The translations under genes were made by a program, and so were the position numbers. From NCBI RefSeq assembly GCF_003990445.1, contig NZ_REEZ01000001.1, forward strand, positions 186,001-250,000: a stretch of 64,000 nt of DNA, given 5' to 3'. Positions 26,067 to 35,126 of the stretch are shown piece after piece. The notes beneath the pieces are model-generated. The model saw only the letters and a program-made list of their open reading frames with translations, did no database searches and was not told the DNA's origin. The DNA is from Pararhodobacter zhoushanensis (GTDB lineage Bacteria; Pseudomonadota; Alphaproteobacteria; Rhodobacterales; Rhodobacteraceae). Position 1 is the stretch's first letter; each line of letters begins with the position of its first letter.

Positions 26067-28147
26067 CTGCCATTCGCCTTGGTGCCGATATCGGCGGCAC
26101 CTTCACCGATATCGCGCTGGAACATAGCGGCGCGCTCTATTCAACCAAGCTGCTGACCACCTATGCCGCGCCCGAACAGGCGATTCTGGACGGGATCGAG
26201 ATCGTTCTGGCCGACGCAGGACTGACCCCTGCCGACCTCGATCTGGTCATCCACGGCACGACGTTGGCCACCAATGCGCTGATCGAGCGGCGCGGCGCGC
26301 GCACGGCGTTTGTGACCACCGAAGGGTTCCGCGACGTGATCGAAATGCGGACCGAAAACCGCTTCGATCAATACGATCTGAACCTTGTGCTGCCCCGCCC
26401 GCTGGTCCCGCGTGAGGATCGCTTCCCCGTCGCAGGCCGCATCGGCGCGCAGGGGCAAGAGTTGGCGCCGCTGGATGAGGTGGCACTGGAAACCATCGCC
26501 AAGACCATCAAATCGCAGGATTTTGGCGCGGTGGCGATTGGCTTTCTGCATTCCTACGTCAACCCTGCGCATGAAGAACGCGCGCGCGAAATCCTGTCGC
26601 GGGTGCTGGACCTGCCTATTTCGATCTCTTGCGAAGTTTCACCGCAGATGCGCGAGTTCGAGCGGTTCAACACCGTCTGCGCCAACGCCTATGTCCGCCC
26701 GCAGATGGCCGATTACCTCGCCCGCCTGCAGATCCGCCTCAAGGACATGGGCGCGACGTGTCCCGTGTTCATGATCCACTCGGGCGGCGGCCTGATCTCG
26801 GTCGAAACCGCTGCACAATTCCCCGTCCGCCTGATCGAATCCGGCCCTGCCGGCGGTGCGATCTTCGCCGCCGATGTCGCGCAGCGCTTTGGGCTGGAGA
26901 AGGTCGTCAGCTATGACATGGGCGGCACCACGGCCAAGATCTGCCTGATCGAAAACTTCGCCCCCAAGACCGCCCGCAGCTTCGAAGTCGCGCGCTCGAC
27001 CCGCTTCGCCAAGGGCTCGGGCATGCCCATTTCGATCCCGGTAATCGAGATGATCGAGATCGGCGCAGGCGGCGGGTCGCTGGCCTGGGTCGATGCGATG
27101 GGCCGCATCCAAACCGGCCCGGAATCCGCGGGCTCGGAACCCGGCCCCGCCTGCTATCAGCGCGGCGGCACGCATCCGGCGATCACCGATGCCGATCTGG
27201 TGCTGGGCAAGCTGGACCCCGACAATTTCGCTGGCGGCAAGATCGCCCTGTCACTGGACGCGGCGCAAACCGCGATCGCGCAGGATGTCGGCACGCGCCT
27301 GTCCCTCGACCCCACTGCCGCCGCCTTCGGCATTTGCGAGGTGGTGGACGAGAACATGGCCAACGCCGCCCGCGTCCATGCCGTCGAGAACGGCAAGAAC
27401 ATCGCCGACAACGTAATGGTCGCTTTTGGCGGTGCCGCGCCGCTGCACGCCGCCCGTCTATGCGAAAAACTGGGCATTGACCGCTGCCTGATCCCGCAGG
27501 GCGCGGGCGTCGGCTCGGCCATCGGGTTCCTAAAAGCGCCCTTCGGGTACGAGGCGCTGGCGTCGCGCGTCCTGCCCCTGTCGCGCTTCGATGCACCCAG
27601 CCTGAACGCCGTGCTCGACGGGTTGAAAACCACCGCCGAGGGCTTCGTGCGCACCGGCTCGAACGGCGTGATCACGCGCGCGGTTACGGGCTACATGCGC
27701 TACGCCGGGCAAGGCTGGGAGATCCCCGTGCCGCTGCCTGACCGCGCCTTTACGGCGCAGGATGCCACCCTGCTCGCCACCAGCTTCCGCGAGGCTTACG
27801 CGCGCTTCTTTGGCCGCGCCATCGACGGGCTGGACGGGCTGGACATCGAAATCGTCACCCTCTCGGTCAAAGCCGAAGACCAGCGCGCCGCGCCTGAAAG
27901 CACCGCGCTGACCACCGGCCAACGTGACCACATGGCCACGCAACACCGCCCGGTCTTTGACCCCGCACAGGGTGTCGCGCTACAGACCGCGCTCATCGCC
28001 CGCGACACGCTCACCCCCGGCGACCGTGTCTCTGGCCCTGCCGTGATCAGCGAGCGCGAAACCTCGACCGTCGTCACCTCGCCCTTCGATGTGGTGATGC
28101 AAGACGACGGCAGCCTGCTGCTCATCCGCAAAGAGGCCACCGCATGA
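26063..28147 (+). CDS. Hydantoinase/oxoprolinase family protein, subunit A (HyuA-like)
   Basis: 694 residues with the hydantoinase A architecture: N-terminal LGADIGGTFTDIALE ATP-binding motif, HGTTLATNALIERRGA, FMIHSGGGLISVETA and SYDMGGTTAKICLI in the actin-like ATPase core, and VAFGGAAPLHAARLCEKLG near residue 455. HyuA works with HyuB in ATP-dependent opening of cyclic amides (N-methylhydantoin, 5-oxoproline) or in carboxylation of ketones. It overlaps both neighbours by four bases. The single-polypeptide length fits the bacterial A subunit and not the fused eukaryotic oxoprolinase. Confidence 0.93.
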   Translation: MTAIRLGADIGGTFTDIALEHSGALYSTKLLTTYAAPEQAILDGIEIVLADAGLTPADLDLVIHGTTLATNALIERRGARTAFVTTEGFRDVIEMRTENRFDQYDLNLVLPRPLVPREDRFPVAGRIGAQGQELAPLDEVALETIAKTIKSQDFGAVAIGFLHSYVNPAHEERAREILSRVLDLPISISCEVSPQMREFERFNTVCANAYVRPQMADYLARLQIRLKDMGATCPVFMIHSGGGLISVETAAQFPVRLIESGPAGGAIFAADVAQRFGLEKVVSYDMGGTTAKICLIENFAPKTARSFEVARSTRFAKGSGMPISIPVIEMIEIGAGGGSLAWVDAMGRIQTGPESAGSEPGPACYQRGGTHPAITDADLVLGKLDPDNFAGGKIALSLDAAQTAIAQDVGTRLSLDPTAAAFGICEVVDENMANAARVHAVENGKNIADNVMVAFGGAAPLHAARLCEKLGIDRCLIPQGAGVGSAIGFLKAPFGYEALASRVLPLSRFDAPSLNAVLDGLKTTAEGFVRTGSNGVITRAVTGYMRYAGQGWEIPVPLPDRAFTAQDATLLATSFREAYARFFGRAIDGLDGLDIEIVTLSVKAEDQRAAPESTALTTGQRDHMATQHRPVFDPAQGVALQTALIARDTLTPGDRVSGPAVISERETSTVVTSPFDVVMQDDGSLLLIRKEATA

Positions 28148-29763
28148 CCGCCATCACTGAGATCCGCCTGCAAGTCATGTGGAACCGCCTGATTTCCGTG
28201 GTGGAAGAGCAGGCGATGACCCTTATCCGCACCGCCTTTTCCACCTCGGTACGCGAGGCGGGCGATCTGTCGGCGGGCGTCTATGACCCGCAGGGCCGGA
28301 TGCTGGCCCAAGCCGTCACCGGCACCCCCGGCCACGTCAACACCATGGCCGAGGCGGTGGGCAATTTTCTGGCCGAAATCCCGCGCGAGGACATGTTCCC
28401 CGGCGACACCTATGTCACCAACGACCCGTGGAAGGGCACCGGGCATCTGCACGACATCACCATGGTCTCGCCCTCGTTTCTGGGCGACCGGCTGGTCGGG
28501 TTCTTCGCCTGCACCGCGCATGTCGTCGATGTGGGCGGGCGCGGATTCGGGGCCGACGGGAAGTCGGTGTATGAGGAAGGCATCCAGATCCCGATCATGA
28601 AATTCGCTGAAAAGGGTCAGGTCAACAGCACCCTGATTCGCCTGCTCCGCGCCAATGTTCGTGAGCCCAATCAGGTGGTTGGCGACTTCTATTCGCTTGC
28701 CGCCTGCAACGATGTCGGCCACCGCCGCCTGATCGACATGATGCAGGAGATCGGGCTAGACTCGCTCGACACGCTCGCCGAGTTCATCTTCACCCGCACC
28801 CGCACCGCCATGCTGGAGCGGCTTGCCACCCTGCCCTCGGGCACATGGTCCAGCACGCTGACCACCGACGGCTACGACGCGCCCGTCACACTTGCATCGA
28901 CTGTCAGCTTGCGCCCGGACGGCGTGCATGTGGATTTCACCGGCACCGATGCGCCCAGCCGCTGGGGCATCAACGTTCCGCTGATCTACACCAAAGCCTA
29001 TGCCAGCTATGCGCTGAAATGCGTCGTGGCCCCCGATATCCCGAACAACTGGGCCTCGCTCGATCTGGTCACCATCGCCTCGCCCGAGAATATCCTCAAC
29101 GCGCAACGCCCCGCCCCGGTCAGCCTGCGCCATGTCATCGGCCATATGGTGCCTGACCTGATCCTGAACGCGCTAGCGCAGGCGCTGCCCGGACAGATCC
29201 TCGCCCAAGGCGCGGGCGCGCTGTGGAACCTGCATATCTCGGCCCGTCCGGTCGCGGGCACGCAGGGCCGCAAGGCCGAGATCCTGATGTTCAACTCGGG
29301 CGGCATGGGGGCGCGACCGGGACTTGACGGGCTGGGCGCGACCGCTTTCCCCTCGGGCGTGATGACCATGCCGGTCGAGGCCACCGAACAGACCGGTCCC
29401 ATCGTCGTCTGGCGCAAGGAATTGCGCCCCGACAGCGGCGGCGACGGCCAGTATCGCGGCGGCCTGGGCCAGCGGATCGAGATCGCGCCGATGCCGGGGC
29501 ACGAGTTCGACTTCTCGGCCATGTTCGACCGCGTGAACCACGCAGCCGAGGGGCGCGATGGCGGCAGCCCCGGCGCGCCCGGCGGTGTGGCGCTCGACGA
29601 TGGCACAAGGCTGAAACCGAAGGGCTGGCAGCACGTCCCCGCCGGTCGCCGCCTGATGCTGACCCTGCCCGGCGGCGGCGGCTTTGGCGATCCTGCGCAG
29701 CGCGCGCCCGCCGCCCGCGCTGACGATCTCTCGAAGGGCTACGTCACCGCACCCAAAGACTGA
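28144..29763 (+). CDS. Hydantoinase B/oxoprolinase family protein (HyuB-like)
   Basis: 539 residues of the hydantoinase B family: SVREAGDLSAGVYDPQGRML near residue 35, then GDTYVTNDPWKGTGHLHD near residue 88 and DVGGRGFGADG. The Gly-rich C-terminus contains DSGGDGQYRGGLGQ and LTLPGGGGFGDPAQR, as in characterised HyuB proteins. It forms the catalytic complex with HyuA, encoded immediately upstream with a four-base overlap. The substrate is presumably the cyclic amide or related compound handled by this locus. Confidence 0.93.
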   Translation: MTAITEIRLQVMWNRLISVVEEQAMTLIRTAFSTSVREAGDLSAGVYDPQGRMLAQAVTGTPGHVNTMAEAVGNFLAEIPREDMFPGDTYVTNDPWKGTGHLHDITMVSPSFLGDRLVGFFACTAHVVDVGGRGFGADGKSVYEEGIQIPIMKFAEKGQVNSTLIRLLRANVREPNQVVGDFYSLAACNDVGHRRLIDMMQEIGLDSLDTLAEFIFTRTRTAMLERLATLPSGTWSSTLTTDGYDAPVTLASTVSLRPDGVHVDFTGTDAPSRWGINVPLIYTKAYASYALKCVVAPDIPNNWASLDLVTIASPENILNAQRPAPVSLRHVIGHMVPDLILNALAQALPGQILAQGAGALWNLHISARPVAGTQGRKAEILMFNSGGMGARPGLDGLGATAFPSGVMTMPVEATEQTGPIVVWRKELRPDSGGDGQYRGGLGQRIEIAPMPGHEFDFSAMFDRVNHAAEGRDGGSPGAPGGVALDDGTRLKPKGWQHVPAGRRLMLTLPGGGGFGDPAQRAPAARADDLSKGYVTAPKD

Positions 29764-29826
29764 CCCACCTTGACCGCGCCTGCCCCGCAGGCGCACCAAG
29801 GCACCATCAAACTGTAAGGAAAACCC

Positions 29827-30648
29827 ATGACCAACCCGCGTTTTGACACCCTTCTGATCACCGGCGCGGCTGGCAATCTGGGCCGAGAGCTGCGCCGCGG
29901 CCTTGCCCCGCTGGCCCGCAGGCTGCGCCTGCTCGACCGCGTCACCGTCAGTGACCTGCAGCCCAATGAGGAGATGGTCACCTGTGACCTCGCTGATATG
30001 GATGCAGTCATCGCCGCCTGCGAAGGCGTTGACATGATTATGCATTTCGGCGGCGCACCAGTTGAGAAACCGTGGCAAGAGGTGCTCGACAGTTCGATCC
30101 GCGGCTCGTACCATATTTATGAGGGCGCGCGGAAACACGGCATCAGCCGCGTTGTCTATGCCTCATCCGTGCATGCCATCGGCTTTCACCAGATGGAAAG
30201 CCACATCGACGCCCGCTCGCCCCACCGCCCCGACACGCTCTACGGACTGTCCAAATGCTTCGTTGAGGATCTCGGCAGCCTCTACTGGGACAAGTTCGGC
30301 ATCGAGAGCGTCATGGTGCGGATCTTCTCCTCGTTCCCCGAGCCTGCCGACCGGCGCCACCTGTGGTCCTTCCTGACCTACAACGACTGCGTGCGTTTGG
30401 TCACCGACGCGCTGACCGCCCCGCGCGTGGGCCACACGGTCGTGTTCGGCATGTCCGACAACAAGGTCAAGGTCACCGACAACCGGCTGGCCAATCACCT
30501 CGGCTACCGCCCTCAGGAGTCCGCCGAACCCCACCGCGCCCGGATCGAAGCGACCGTGCCGGTGCAGGACCCCGACGCGCCCGCGACCCGCTGCCTCGGC
30601 GGCGCCTATGTCGATTTCCCGCACCCTGACGACGAGCCTTCGAAATGA
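29827..30648 (+). CDS. NAD-dependent epimerase/dehydratase family, uronate dehydrogenase-like
   Basis: 273 residues, extended SDR. The NAD motif is ITGAAGNLGREL (about residue 12). The catalytic Tyr-x-x-x-Lys is in TLYGLSKCFVEDLG (about 138). The pattern NEEMVTCDLAD, HFGGAPVEKPW, RVVYASSVHAIGFH and a C-terminal GGAYVDFP closely follows what I recall of Agrobacterium-type uronate dehydrogenase, which oxidises galacturonate or glucuronate to the aldarolactone. It is coupled (ATGA overlap) to a FAD oxidoreductase. In this locus it may act on another sugar acid or a hydroxyl intermediate; the resemblance suggests but does not prove udh. Confidence 0.78.
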   Translation: MTNPRFDTLLITGAAGNLGRELRRGLAPLARRLRLLDRVTVSDLQPNEEMVTCDLADMDAVIAACEGVDMIMHFGGAPVEKPWQEVLDSSIRGSYHIYEGARKHGISRVVYASSVHAIGFHQMESHIDARSPHRPDTLYGLSKCFVEDLGSLYWDKFGIESVMVRIFSSFPEPADRRHLWSFLTYNDCVRLVTDALTAPRVGHTVVFGMSDNKVKVTDNRLANHLGYRPQESAEPHRARIEATVPVQDPDAPATRCLGGAYVDFPHPDDEPSK

Positions 30649-31850
30649 AAGACAGCTATGACGTGGTGATCGTAGGCGGCGCGGTGATCGGCGCATCGGT
30701 GGCGTATTTCCTGACCGCCAACCCCGATTTCACCGGCTCGGTGCTGGTGGTCGAACGCGACCCACGTTTCGCCCAGGCCTCGACGGCGCTGTCGGCGTCG
30801 TCGATCCGCACCCAGTTCTCCAATCCGATCAACGTGCAGATCAGCCAGTTCGGGCTGAGTTTCATCCGGGGTTTTGCCGAGGCGATGCAGGTCGGCGACG
30901 ACCGGCCCGACCTGAACTTTCACGAATCCGGCTATCTGTTTCTGGCCAGTACCGACGCGCAGGCGCAGATCCTGCGCGAAAACCACGCCGTTCAGCGCGC
31001 CTGCGGGGCCGACACGGTGCTCTGGTCGCAGGCCGAGCTGGCCGATGCCTTCCCGCATCTGCGCGTCGAGGACATCGTGCTGGCCTCTTATGGCCGCTCG
31101 GGTGAGGGCTGGTTCAACAACACTGGCCTGATGAACGGCTTTCGCGCCAAGGCCCGCGCGCAGGGGGCCGAGCTGGTCCATGACGAGGTGACAGCGATCG
31201 GTCGCGACGGCAGCACCGTCAGCAGCGTCACGCTGAAATCCGGCGCGGTGGTCAAGGCGGGTATCGTGGTAAACGCCTCTGGCCCCCGCGCCGGGCTGAC
31301 CGCGCGCATGGCCGGGCTGGATGTCCCGGTCGAACCGCGCAAGCGCACACTCTTTGTTCTCGATTGCGCGAAAACGCCGGAAGGGTCGGCCCGCGTCACC
31401 GGGGGGCGTTTGCCGTTGATGATCGACACCTCGGGCGTGTTTATCCGCCCTGAGGGGCGCTACTTCCTGTCCGGCGCCGTGCCGGTTGACGACCCCGCCG
31501 TCGATTTCGACGATTTCACCCCGCGCTACGAGGAATTCGAGGACATCATCTGGCCCGCGCTGGCCGAACGCTCCGAGGCTTTCGAGGCAATGAAGGTGAT
31601 CAACCAATGGGCCGGCCATTACGATTACAACACCCTTGACCACAACCTGATCGTCGGCCGCCATCCTGAGGTCACCAACTTCCTGTTCGCCAATGGCTTC
31701 TCGGGCCACGGCCTGCAGCAATCCCCCGCCGTTGGCCGCGCCGTCTCCGAGCTGATCACCTATGGTGCCTACCGCAGCCTCGACTTCACGCAAGTCGGCT
31801 ATGAGCGCATCGTGGAAAACCGCCCGTTCCTGGAAAAAGCGGTGATCTGA
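30645..31850 (+). CDS. FAD-dependent oxidoreductase (DAO/sarcosine oxidase-like)
   Basis: 401 residues with an N-terminal VVIVGGAVIGASVAYFLT dinucleotide motif, VVERDPRFAQAS, a central GIVVNASGPRAG and C-terminal NQWAGHYDYNTLDHNLIVGR and FANGFSGHGLQQSPAVGRA. These are marks of the FOXRED1/sarcosine-oxidase/dimethylglycine-dehydrogenase-like branch of DAO proteins. It is a second, distinct paralogue of the oxidoreductase that opens the TRAP operon. The likely chemistry is oxidation of an N-substituted amino acid. It overlaps the SDR gene by four bases and precedes a LysR gene by 13 bases. Confidence 0.88.
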   Translation: MKDSYDVVIVGGAVIGASVAYFLTANPDFTGSVLVVERDPRFAQASTALSASSIRTQFSNPINVQISQFGLSFIRGFAEAMQVGDDRPDLNFHESGYLFLASTDAQAQILRENHAVQRACGADTVLWSQAELADAFPHLRVEDIVLASYGRSGEGWFNNTGLMNGFRAKARAQGAELVHDEVTAIGRDGSTVSSVTLKSGAVVKAGIVVNASGPRAGLTARMAGLDVPVEPRKRTLFVLDCAKTPEGSARVTGGRLPLMIDTSGVFIRPEGRYFLSGAVPVDDPAVDFDDFTPRYEEFEDIIWPALAERSEAFEAMKVINQWAGHYDYNTLDHNLIVGRHPEVTNFLFANGFSGHGLQQSPAVGRAVSELITYGAYRSLDFTQVGYERIVENRPFLEKAVI

Positions 31851-31863
31851 TGCGCACCTGCCG

Positions 31864-32781
31864 ATGAGCCGAGACGCCCGCCTGCCGCCCCTGAACGCCT
31901 TGCGCGTGTTCCACGTCGTCGCGCGGCACAAAAGCTTTCGCGGCGCGGCGGACGAGCTGCGCGTCTCGCCGCAGGCCGTCAGCCAGCAGATTAAACTGCT
32001 GGAAGACACGCTCGGCACCCCGCTGTTCGATCGCAAGGGCCGCGCTATTGAGCCTAACGAACAGGCCATCCTGCTTTCCCACTATGTTCAGGCCGGGTTC
32101 AACGAGTTTGAAGAGGGCGTGCGCCGCGTCACCAAAACCACCCAGCGCACCCGCATCAACGTTAACGCCAGCCCCTATTTCGCCACCCGCTTCCTGCTCG
32201 ACCGCATCGCCCGCTTCCGCGCCATCGTCCCCGACGCCGATCTCCGCCTGACCACCATGGTCGATCTGCCCGACTTCATCGCCGACGACGTCGATGTGGC
32301 AATCCAGTGGGGCTTTGGCAACTGGCGCAAATACGAGCCCGTATTGTTGATGCGCGACCCCAAGATCCTTTGCTGCATTCCCGCATTGGCTGCGCGCCTC
32401 TCCACTCCCGCCGATCTGCTCGACCTGCCGCTTCTGCACCCCGTCCTCTCGACCGACCTCTGGTCCAACGTGCTGACCCATCTGGGCGTCGACGCCCGCA
32501 GCAAACCCGCCGACATCCGCTTTCAGGACGCCGCCACCATGCGCCGTGCCACGCTGGCGGGCCTTGGTGTCGGCCTTGTCTCCACCATCGACGCGCTTGA
32601 AGATCTGGCGACCGGCAGTCTCATTGCTCCATTCGGGCCCGATGCCCTGCGCACCATGCCCGCAGCCCAGATCCCCGGCTTCTACCTCGTCGTTCCGCGC
32701 GCTCACCGCCGCCTGAAATCTGTCGCCGCCTTCTGCGACTGGGTCACCGGCGAGGATTGGACAAGCCATCCACAGCCGTGA
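31864..32781 (+). CDS. LysR family transcriptional regulator (GcvA-like)
   Basis: 305 residues with the LysR helix-turn-helix at the N-terminus: PPLNALRVFHVVARHKSF, AADELRVSPQAVSQQIKLLE and FDRKGRAIEPNEQA. The C-terminal LysR-substrate domain includes INVNASPYFATRFL and VDVAIQWGFGNW, as in GcvA-type regulators that respond to amino acids. It is the last gene of the block and is transcribed in the same direction as the enzymes. It probably regulates the ThDP/hydantoinase unit, the TRAP unit, or both. Confidence 0.88.
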   Translation: MSRDARLPPLNALRVFHVVARHKSFRGAADELRVSPQAVSQQIKLLEDTLGTPLFDRKGRAIEPNEQAILLSHYVQAGFNEFEEGVRRVTKTTQRTRINVNASPYFATRFLLDRIARFRAIVPDADLRLTTMVDLPDFIADDVDVAIQWGFGNWRKYEPVLLMRDPKILCCIPALAARLSTPADLLDLPLLHPVLSTDLWSNVLTHLGVDARSKPADIRFQDAATMRRATLAGLGVGLVSTIDALEDLATGSLIAPFGPDALRTMPAAQIPGFYLVVPRAHRRLKSVAAFCDWVTGEDWTSHPQP

Positions 32782-33331
32782 AAAACTCAGTTCTGCGCCG
32801 CCATCGCTGCCGTATCGATCACCTGCCGCTCCCCGCGACTTCTTCCGTCAGCGAGCGTCTAAAACTCCGTCATATCACATTGCACATGTTTACCCTGAAC
32901 CGGCAGGCCAAACAGGACGCCCGTCGCTGCGCAGTAAAAATGTTAGCGCCCGGCGATAGATGGCGGATTGGACACATCTTGGGTCACAACAAAACGTATG
33001 CCCGGGTTAACGCGGAAATCACCCCCCCAACATCGACCTGTATCCTGCCAGGCCCAAACATCGCCCATTGAGGTCAACCTCACCACGCACACCGTCAGCC
33101 AACCGGTCCCAATCCTGCGCAGTCAGGATAGCAGGGTAGGTTGCGTTAAGGTCCAACAGGCTCTGCACGCCGCCAGTAACCAGTACGACCCTGCTCAAAA
33201 GCTACACCCTCCTTCCGTCGCAATTATCAGTGTGCGACTCAAATCTTAATATCAGCTTAAAAAATAATGGTTACGGATTTTCGGAATAACCTGCCGCGGC
33301 CACGACGCCAAAGTCCTTCGCAAACCATTGA
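32782..33331. other. 550-base gene-poor stretch with reduced GC
   Basis: No intact recognisable gene. Composition is clearly less GC-rich than both flanks. The plus-strand frames lack ribosome-binding sites and family motifs. On the minus strand there is one short, coding-like frame (33019-33198) that stops at a G-run, described separately. The stretch looks like decayed or acquired DNA. Confidence 0.5.
33019..33198 (-). pseudogene. Possible decayed or small gene, 59 codons, ending at a homopolymer run
   Basis: A TTG-initiated frame behind GGAGGG reads MSRVVLVTGGVQSLLDL and continues to RSMLGG before a TGA. The stop comes directly after a run of seven G (minus strand; plus positions 33022-33028). 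If one G is removed, the frame continues as GGDFRVNPGIRFVVTQD to a TAA at 32943-32945, giving about 84 residues with a plausible protein-like composition. This suggests a frameshift in a real gene, or a phase-variable tract. I do not recognise the family. Support is limited to the ribosome-binding site and protein-like composition. Confidence 0.3.
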
Positions 33332-33640
33332 TCATGCGGGTAAATCAAAGACAAGAACACCGTCGATGCCGCCAATCGCACTGTTAACTAAGCGGGCGGC
33401 GGTAGCCAGATGCTCAGGGTGTTCGGCATAGGCTTTCAGATCGGCCCAACTGTTAAAATCGATGAAAAATCCATGCAGATATCCTCTTTCCAATGCCTCC
33501 GGGCTTTCTGATCGACCACCGACAAAGTTATGAGCACCGGGCAAACTGTCGACCAGAGCAGAGAGCTGCGCATATAGAGCCGCCACACGTTCATCGTCCA
33601 TTTCTGGTTTGAACTTAGTCAAGACAGTATGACGGATCAT
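33332..33640 (-). CDS. Dabb (stress-responsive alpha/beta barrel) domain protein
   Basis: 102 residues from MIRHTVLTKF; five upstream in-frame codons are rejected because GAAGGGAAA forms the ribosome-binding site for this ATG. The sequence fits the dimeric Dabb domain (PF07876): an initial MIRHTVLTKFKPE strand, a central VGGRSESPEALERGYLHGF and a late AYAEHPEHLATAARL helix. Small Dabb proteins are ferredoxin-like dimers, some of them enzymes such as polyketide cyclases. Codon use is less GC-rich than in neighbours. It is divergent from the glycerate kinase gene and has no obvious functional partner. Confidence 0.82.
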   Translation of the reverse strand: MIRHTVLTKFKPEMDDERVAALYAQLSALVDSLPGAHNFVGGRSESPEALERGYLHGFFIDFNSWADLKAYAEHPEHLATAARLVNSAIGGIDGVLVFDLPA

Positions 33641-33786
33641 GGTATTTCCCTTCAATCACCAAGCCTTGCCGAGCCTGCCATTCTTCGCCCGACAGCGAAA
33701 GGCGGATGAAGCGCGCGCCGTCAGCGCAAGCCGGGCCCTTTCCCTCGTGCCCCGCGCGCGCCATTATGGTGAAAAGAGGAGTCGCG

Positions 33787-35040
33787 ATGCCCCTGTCCCC
33801 TGTCCCGCTGCTGCGCGCCCTGTTTGATCGGGCGGTCGAGGTTGCCGATCCGATGCGCTCGCTCGCTGCCCATCTCCCGCCCAAACCCACCGGTCGGGTT
33901 GTGGTGGTCGGTGCGGGTAAGGCCAGCGCGCGGATGGCCGAGGCGGTCGAGGCCGAATGGGGTCCGTGCGAAGGTCTGGTGATCACCCGCTACGGCTATG
34001 CCCGCCCCTGTCAGGGCATTGAAATTGTTGAGGCTGCGCATCCGGTGCCGGATCAGGCTGGCGCCGACGCGACGATCCGGATGCTCGACCTTCTGGATGG
34101 GCTGGGCGAGGAAGATTTTGTGCTCGCCCTGATTTCAGGCGGGGCGTCGGCGCTGCTGATTGCTCCCTGTGACGGCATAACGCTGGACGAGAAGAAGGCG
34201 GTTAACAGCGCCCTCCTCGCTTCTGGTGCGCCGATTGACAAGATGAACACGCTGCGCAAACACCTGAGCCGGGTCAAAGGTGGCCAGCTGGCGGCGGCGG
34301 CCTATCCTGCCCACCTGTTGGCACTGATGATCTCTGATGTCCCCGGCGATGATCCGGCCTTTATCGGTTCGGGTCCAACCGTGGGCGATGCATCCACACC
34401 CGACGACGCCCGCGCCGTGCTGGCGCGCTGGGAAGTTGGCGTCCCGCTCTCGGTGACAGACGCCCTCAATCGCCCGACCGGTGTGATCCCCCCCGGCGAC
34501 ACGCGCCTGTCGCGGGTAGAAAACCGGATCTACGCAGCCCCTGCGCAATCACTTGCCGCCGCCGCCGAACTGGCGACCGCTCACGGATGTCAGACGCGTC
34601 ACCTTGGCGACGCGCTCGAAGGGGAAGCGCGCGACGTTGCGCGCGCGATGGCGGCCCAAGCCCTTGCCTTGCAAACGACGCTCACCCCAGGCGACGCGCC
34701 GTTGGTCCTGCTCTCGGGCGGCGAGTTGACGGTCACGCGGCGCGGTGATGGCATCGGCGGACCCAACGCCGAGTTCTGCCTTGCCTTGGCTCTTGCCCTC
34801 AACGGCGCACCCGGTATCTACGCCCTAGCCTGTGACACCGACGGCGTCGATGGCGCAGCCGAGGTCGCCGGGGCCGTGATAAGCCCCGACACCTTGAACG
34901 GCCAGCGCGCCGCAGCCGAGGACGCCTTGGCCCAGAATGACGCCCACAGTTTCTTCGCCCGCGTGGGTGCGCAGGTTGTCACTGGTCCGACCCTGACCAA
35001 TGTCAACGATTTCCGCGCACTTCTGATCGAACCCCTTTGA
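33787..35040 (+). CDS. Glycerate 2-kinase (MOFRL family, GckA/TtuD-like)
   Basis: 417 residues from the ATG at 33787, which is preceded by AGAGGAG; longer upstream starts lack a ribosome-binding site. N-terminal DUF4147 domain: VVVVGAGKASARMAEAVE, ALISGGASALLIAP, NTLRKHLSRVKGGQLA and LMISDVPGDDP. C-terminal MOFRL domain: LLSGGELTVTRRGDGIGGPN and ALACDTDGVDGAAEVAGAVI. The enzyme phosphorylates D-glycerate to 2-phosphoglycerate with ATP, in glyoxylate/serine-cycle or tartronate metabolism. It stands alone, followed by the palindromic promoter of the FecR cassette. Confidence 0.92.
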   Translation: MPLSPVPLLRALFDRAVEVADPMRSLAAHLPPKPTGRVVVVGAGKASARMAEAVEAEWGPCEGLVITRYGYARPCQGIEIVEAAHPVPDQAGADATIRMLDLLDGLGEEDFVLALISGGASALLIAPCDGITLDEKKAVNSALLASGAPIDKMNTLRKHLSRVKGGQLAAAAYPAHLLALMISDVPGDDPAFIGSGPTVGDASTPDDARAVLARWEVGVPLSVTDALNRPTGVIPPGDTRLSRVENRIYAAPAQSLAAAAELATAHGCQTRHLGDALEGEARDVARAMAAQALALQTTLTPGDAPLVLLSGGELTVTRRGDGIGGPNAEFCLALALALNGAPGIYALACDTDGVDGAAEVAGAVISPDTLNGQRAAAEDALAQNDAHSFFARVGAQVVTGPTLTNVNDFRALLIEPL

Positions 35041-35043
35041 CGG

Positions 35044-35086
35044 GTTCCGCTGGGAACGTCATGCTCGCGCCCGCACATGCTAGTTG
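35044..35086 (+). promoter_or_regulatory. Promoter of FecR cassette with GTTCC-N4-GGAAC palindrome (site A)
   Basis: GTTCCGCTGGGAAC at 35044-35057 is a 14-base inverted repeat (five-base arms, four-base spacer). TAGTTG at 35081-35086 is a -10-like box centred 33 bases downstream of the palindrome centre. The FecR start codon is 70 bases beyond the palindrome. The same layout occurs at 38310 and 38791, which is why I treat it as a regulator site. Confidence 0.55.
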
Positions 35087-35126
35087 AACGCCACATTTCT
35101 TAACATTTGTTGAATCGAGGCGCCTC

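Noticed and set aside
32757-33071. 104-codon plus-strand frame after the LysR gene
   Set aside because: It begins inside the LysR gene in another frame, has no ribosome-binding site and an amino-acid composition unlike host proteins.
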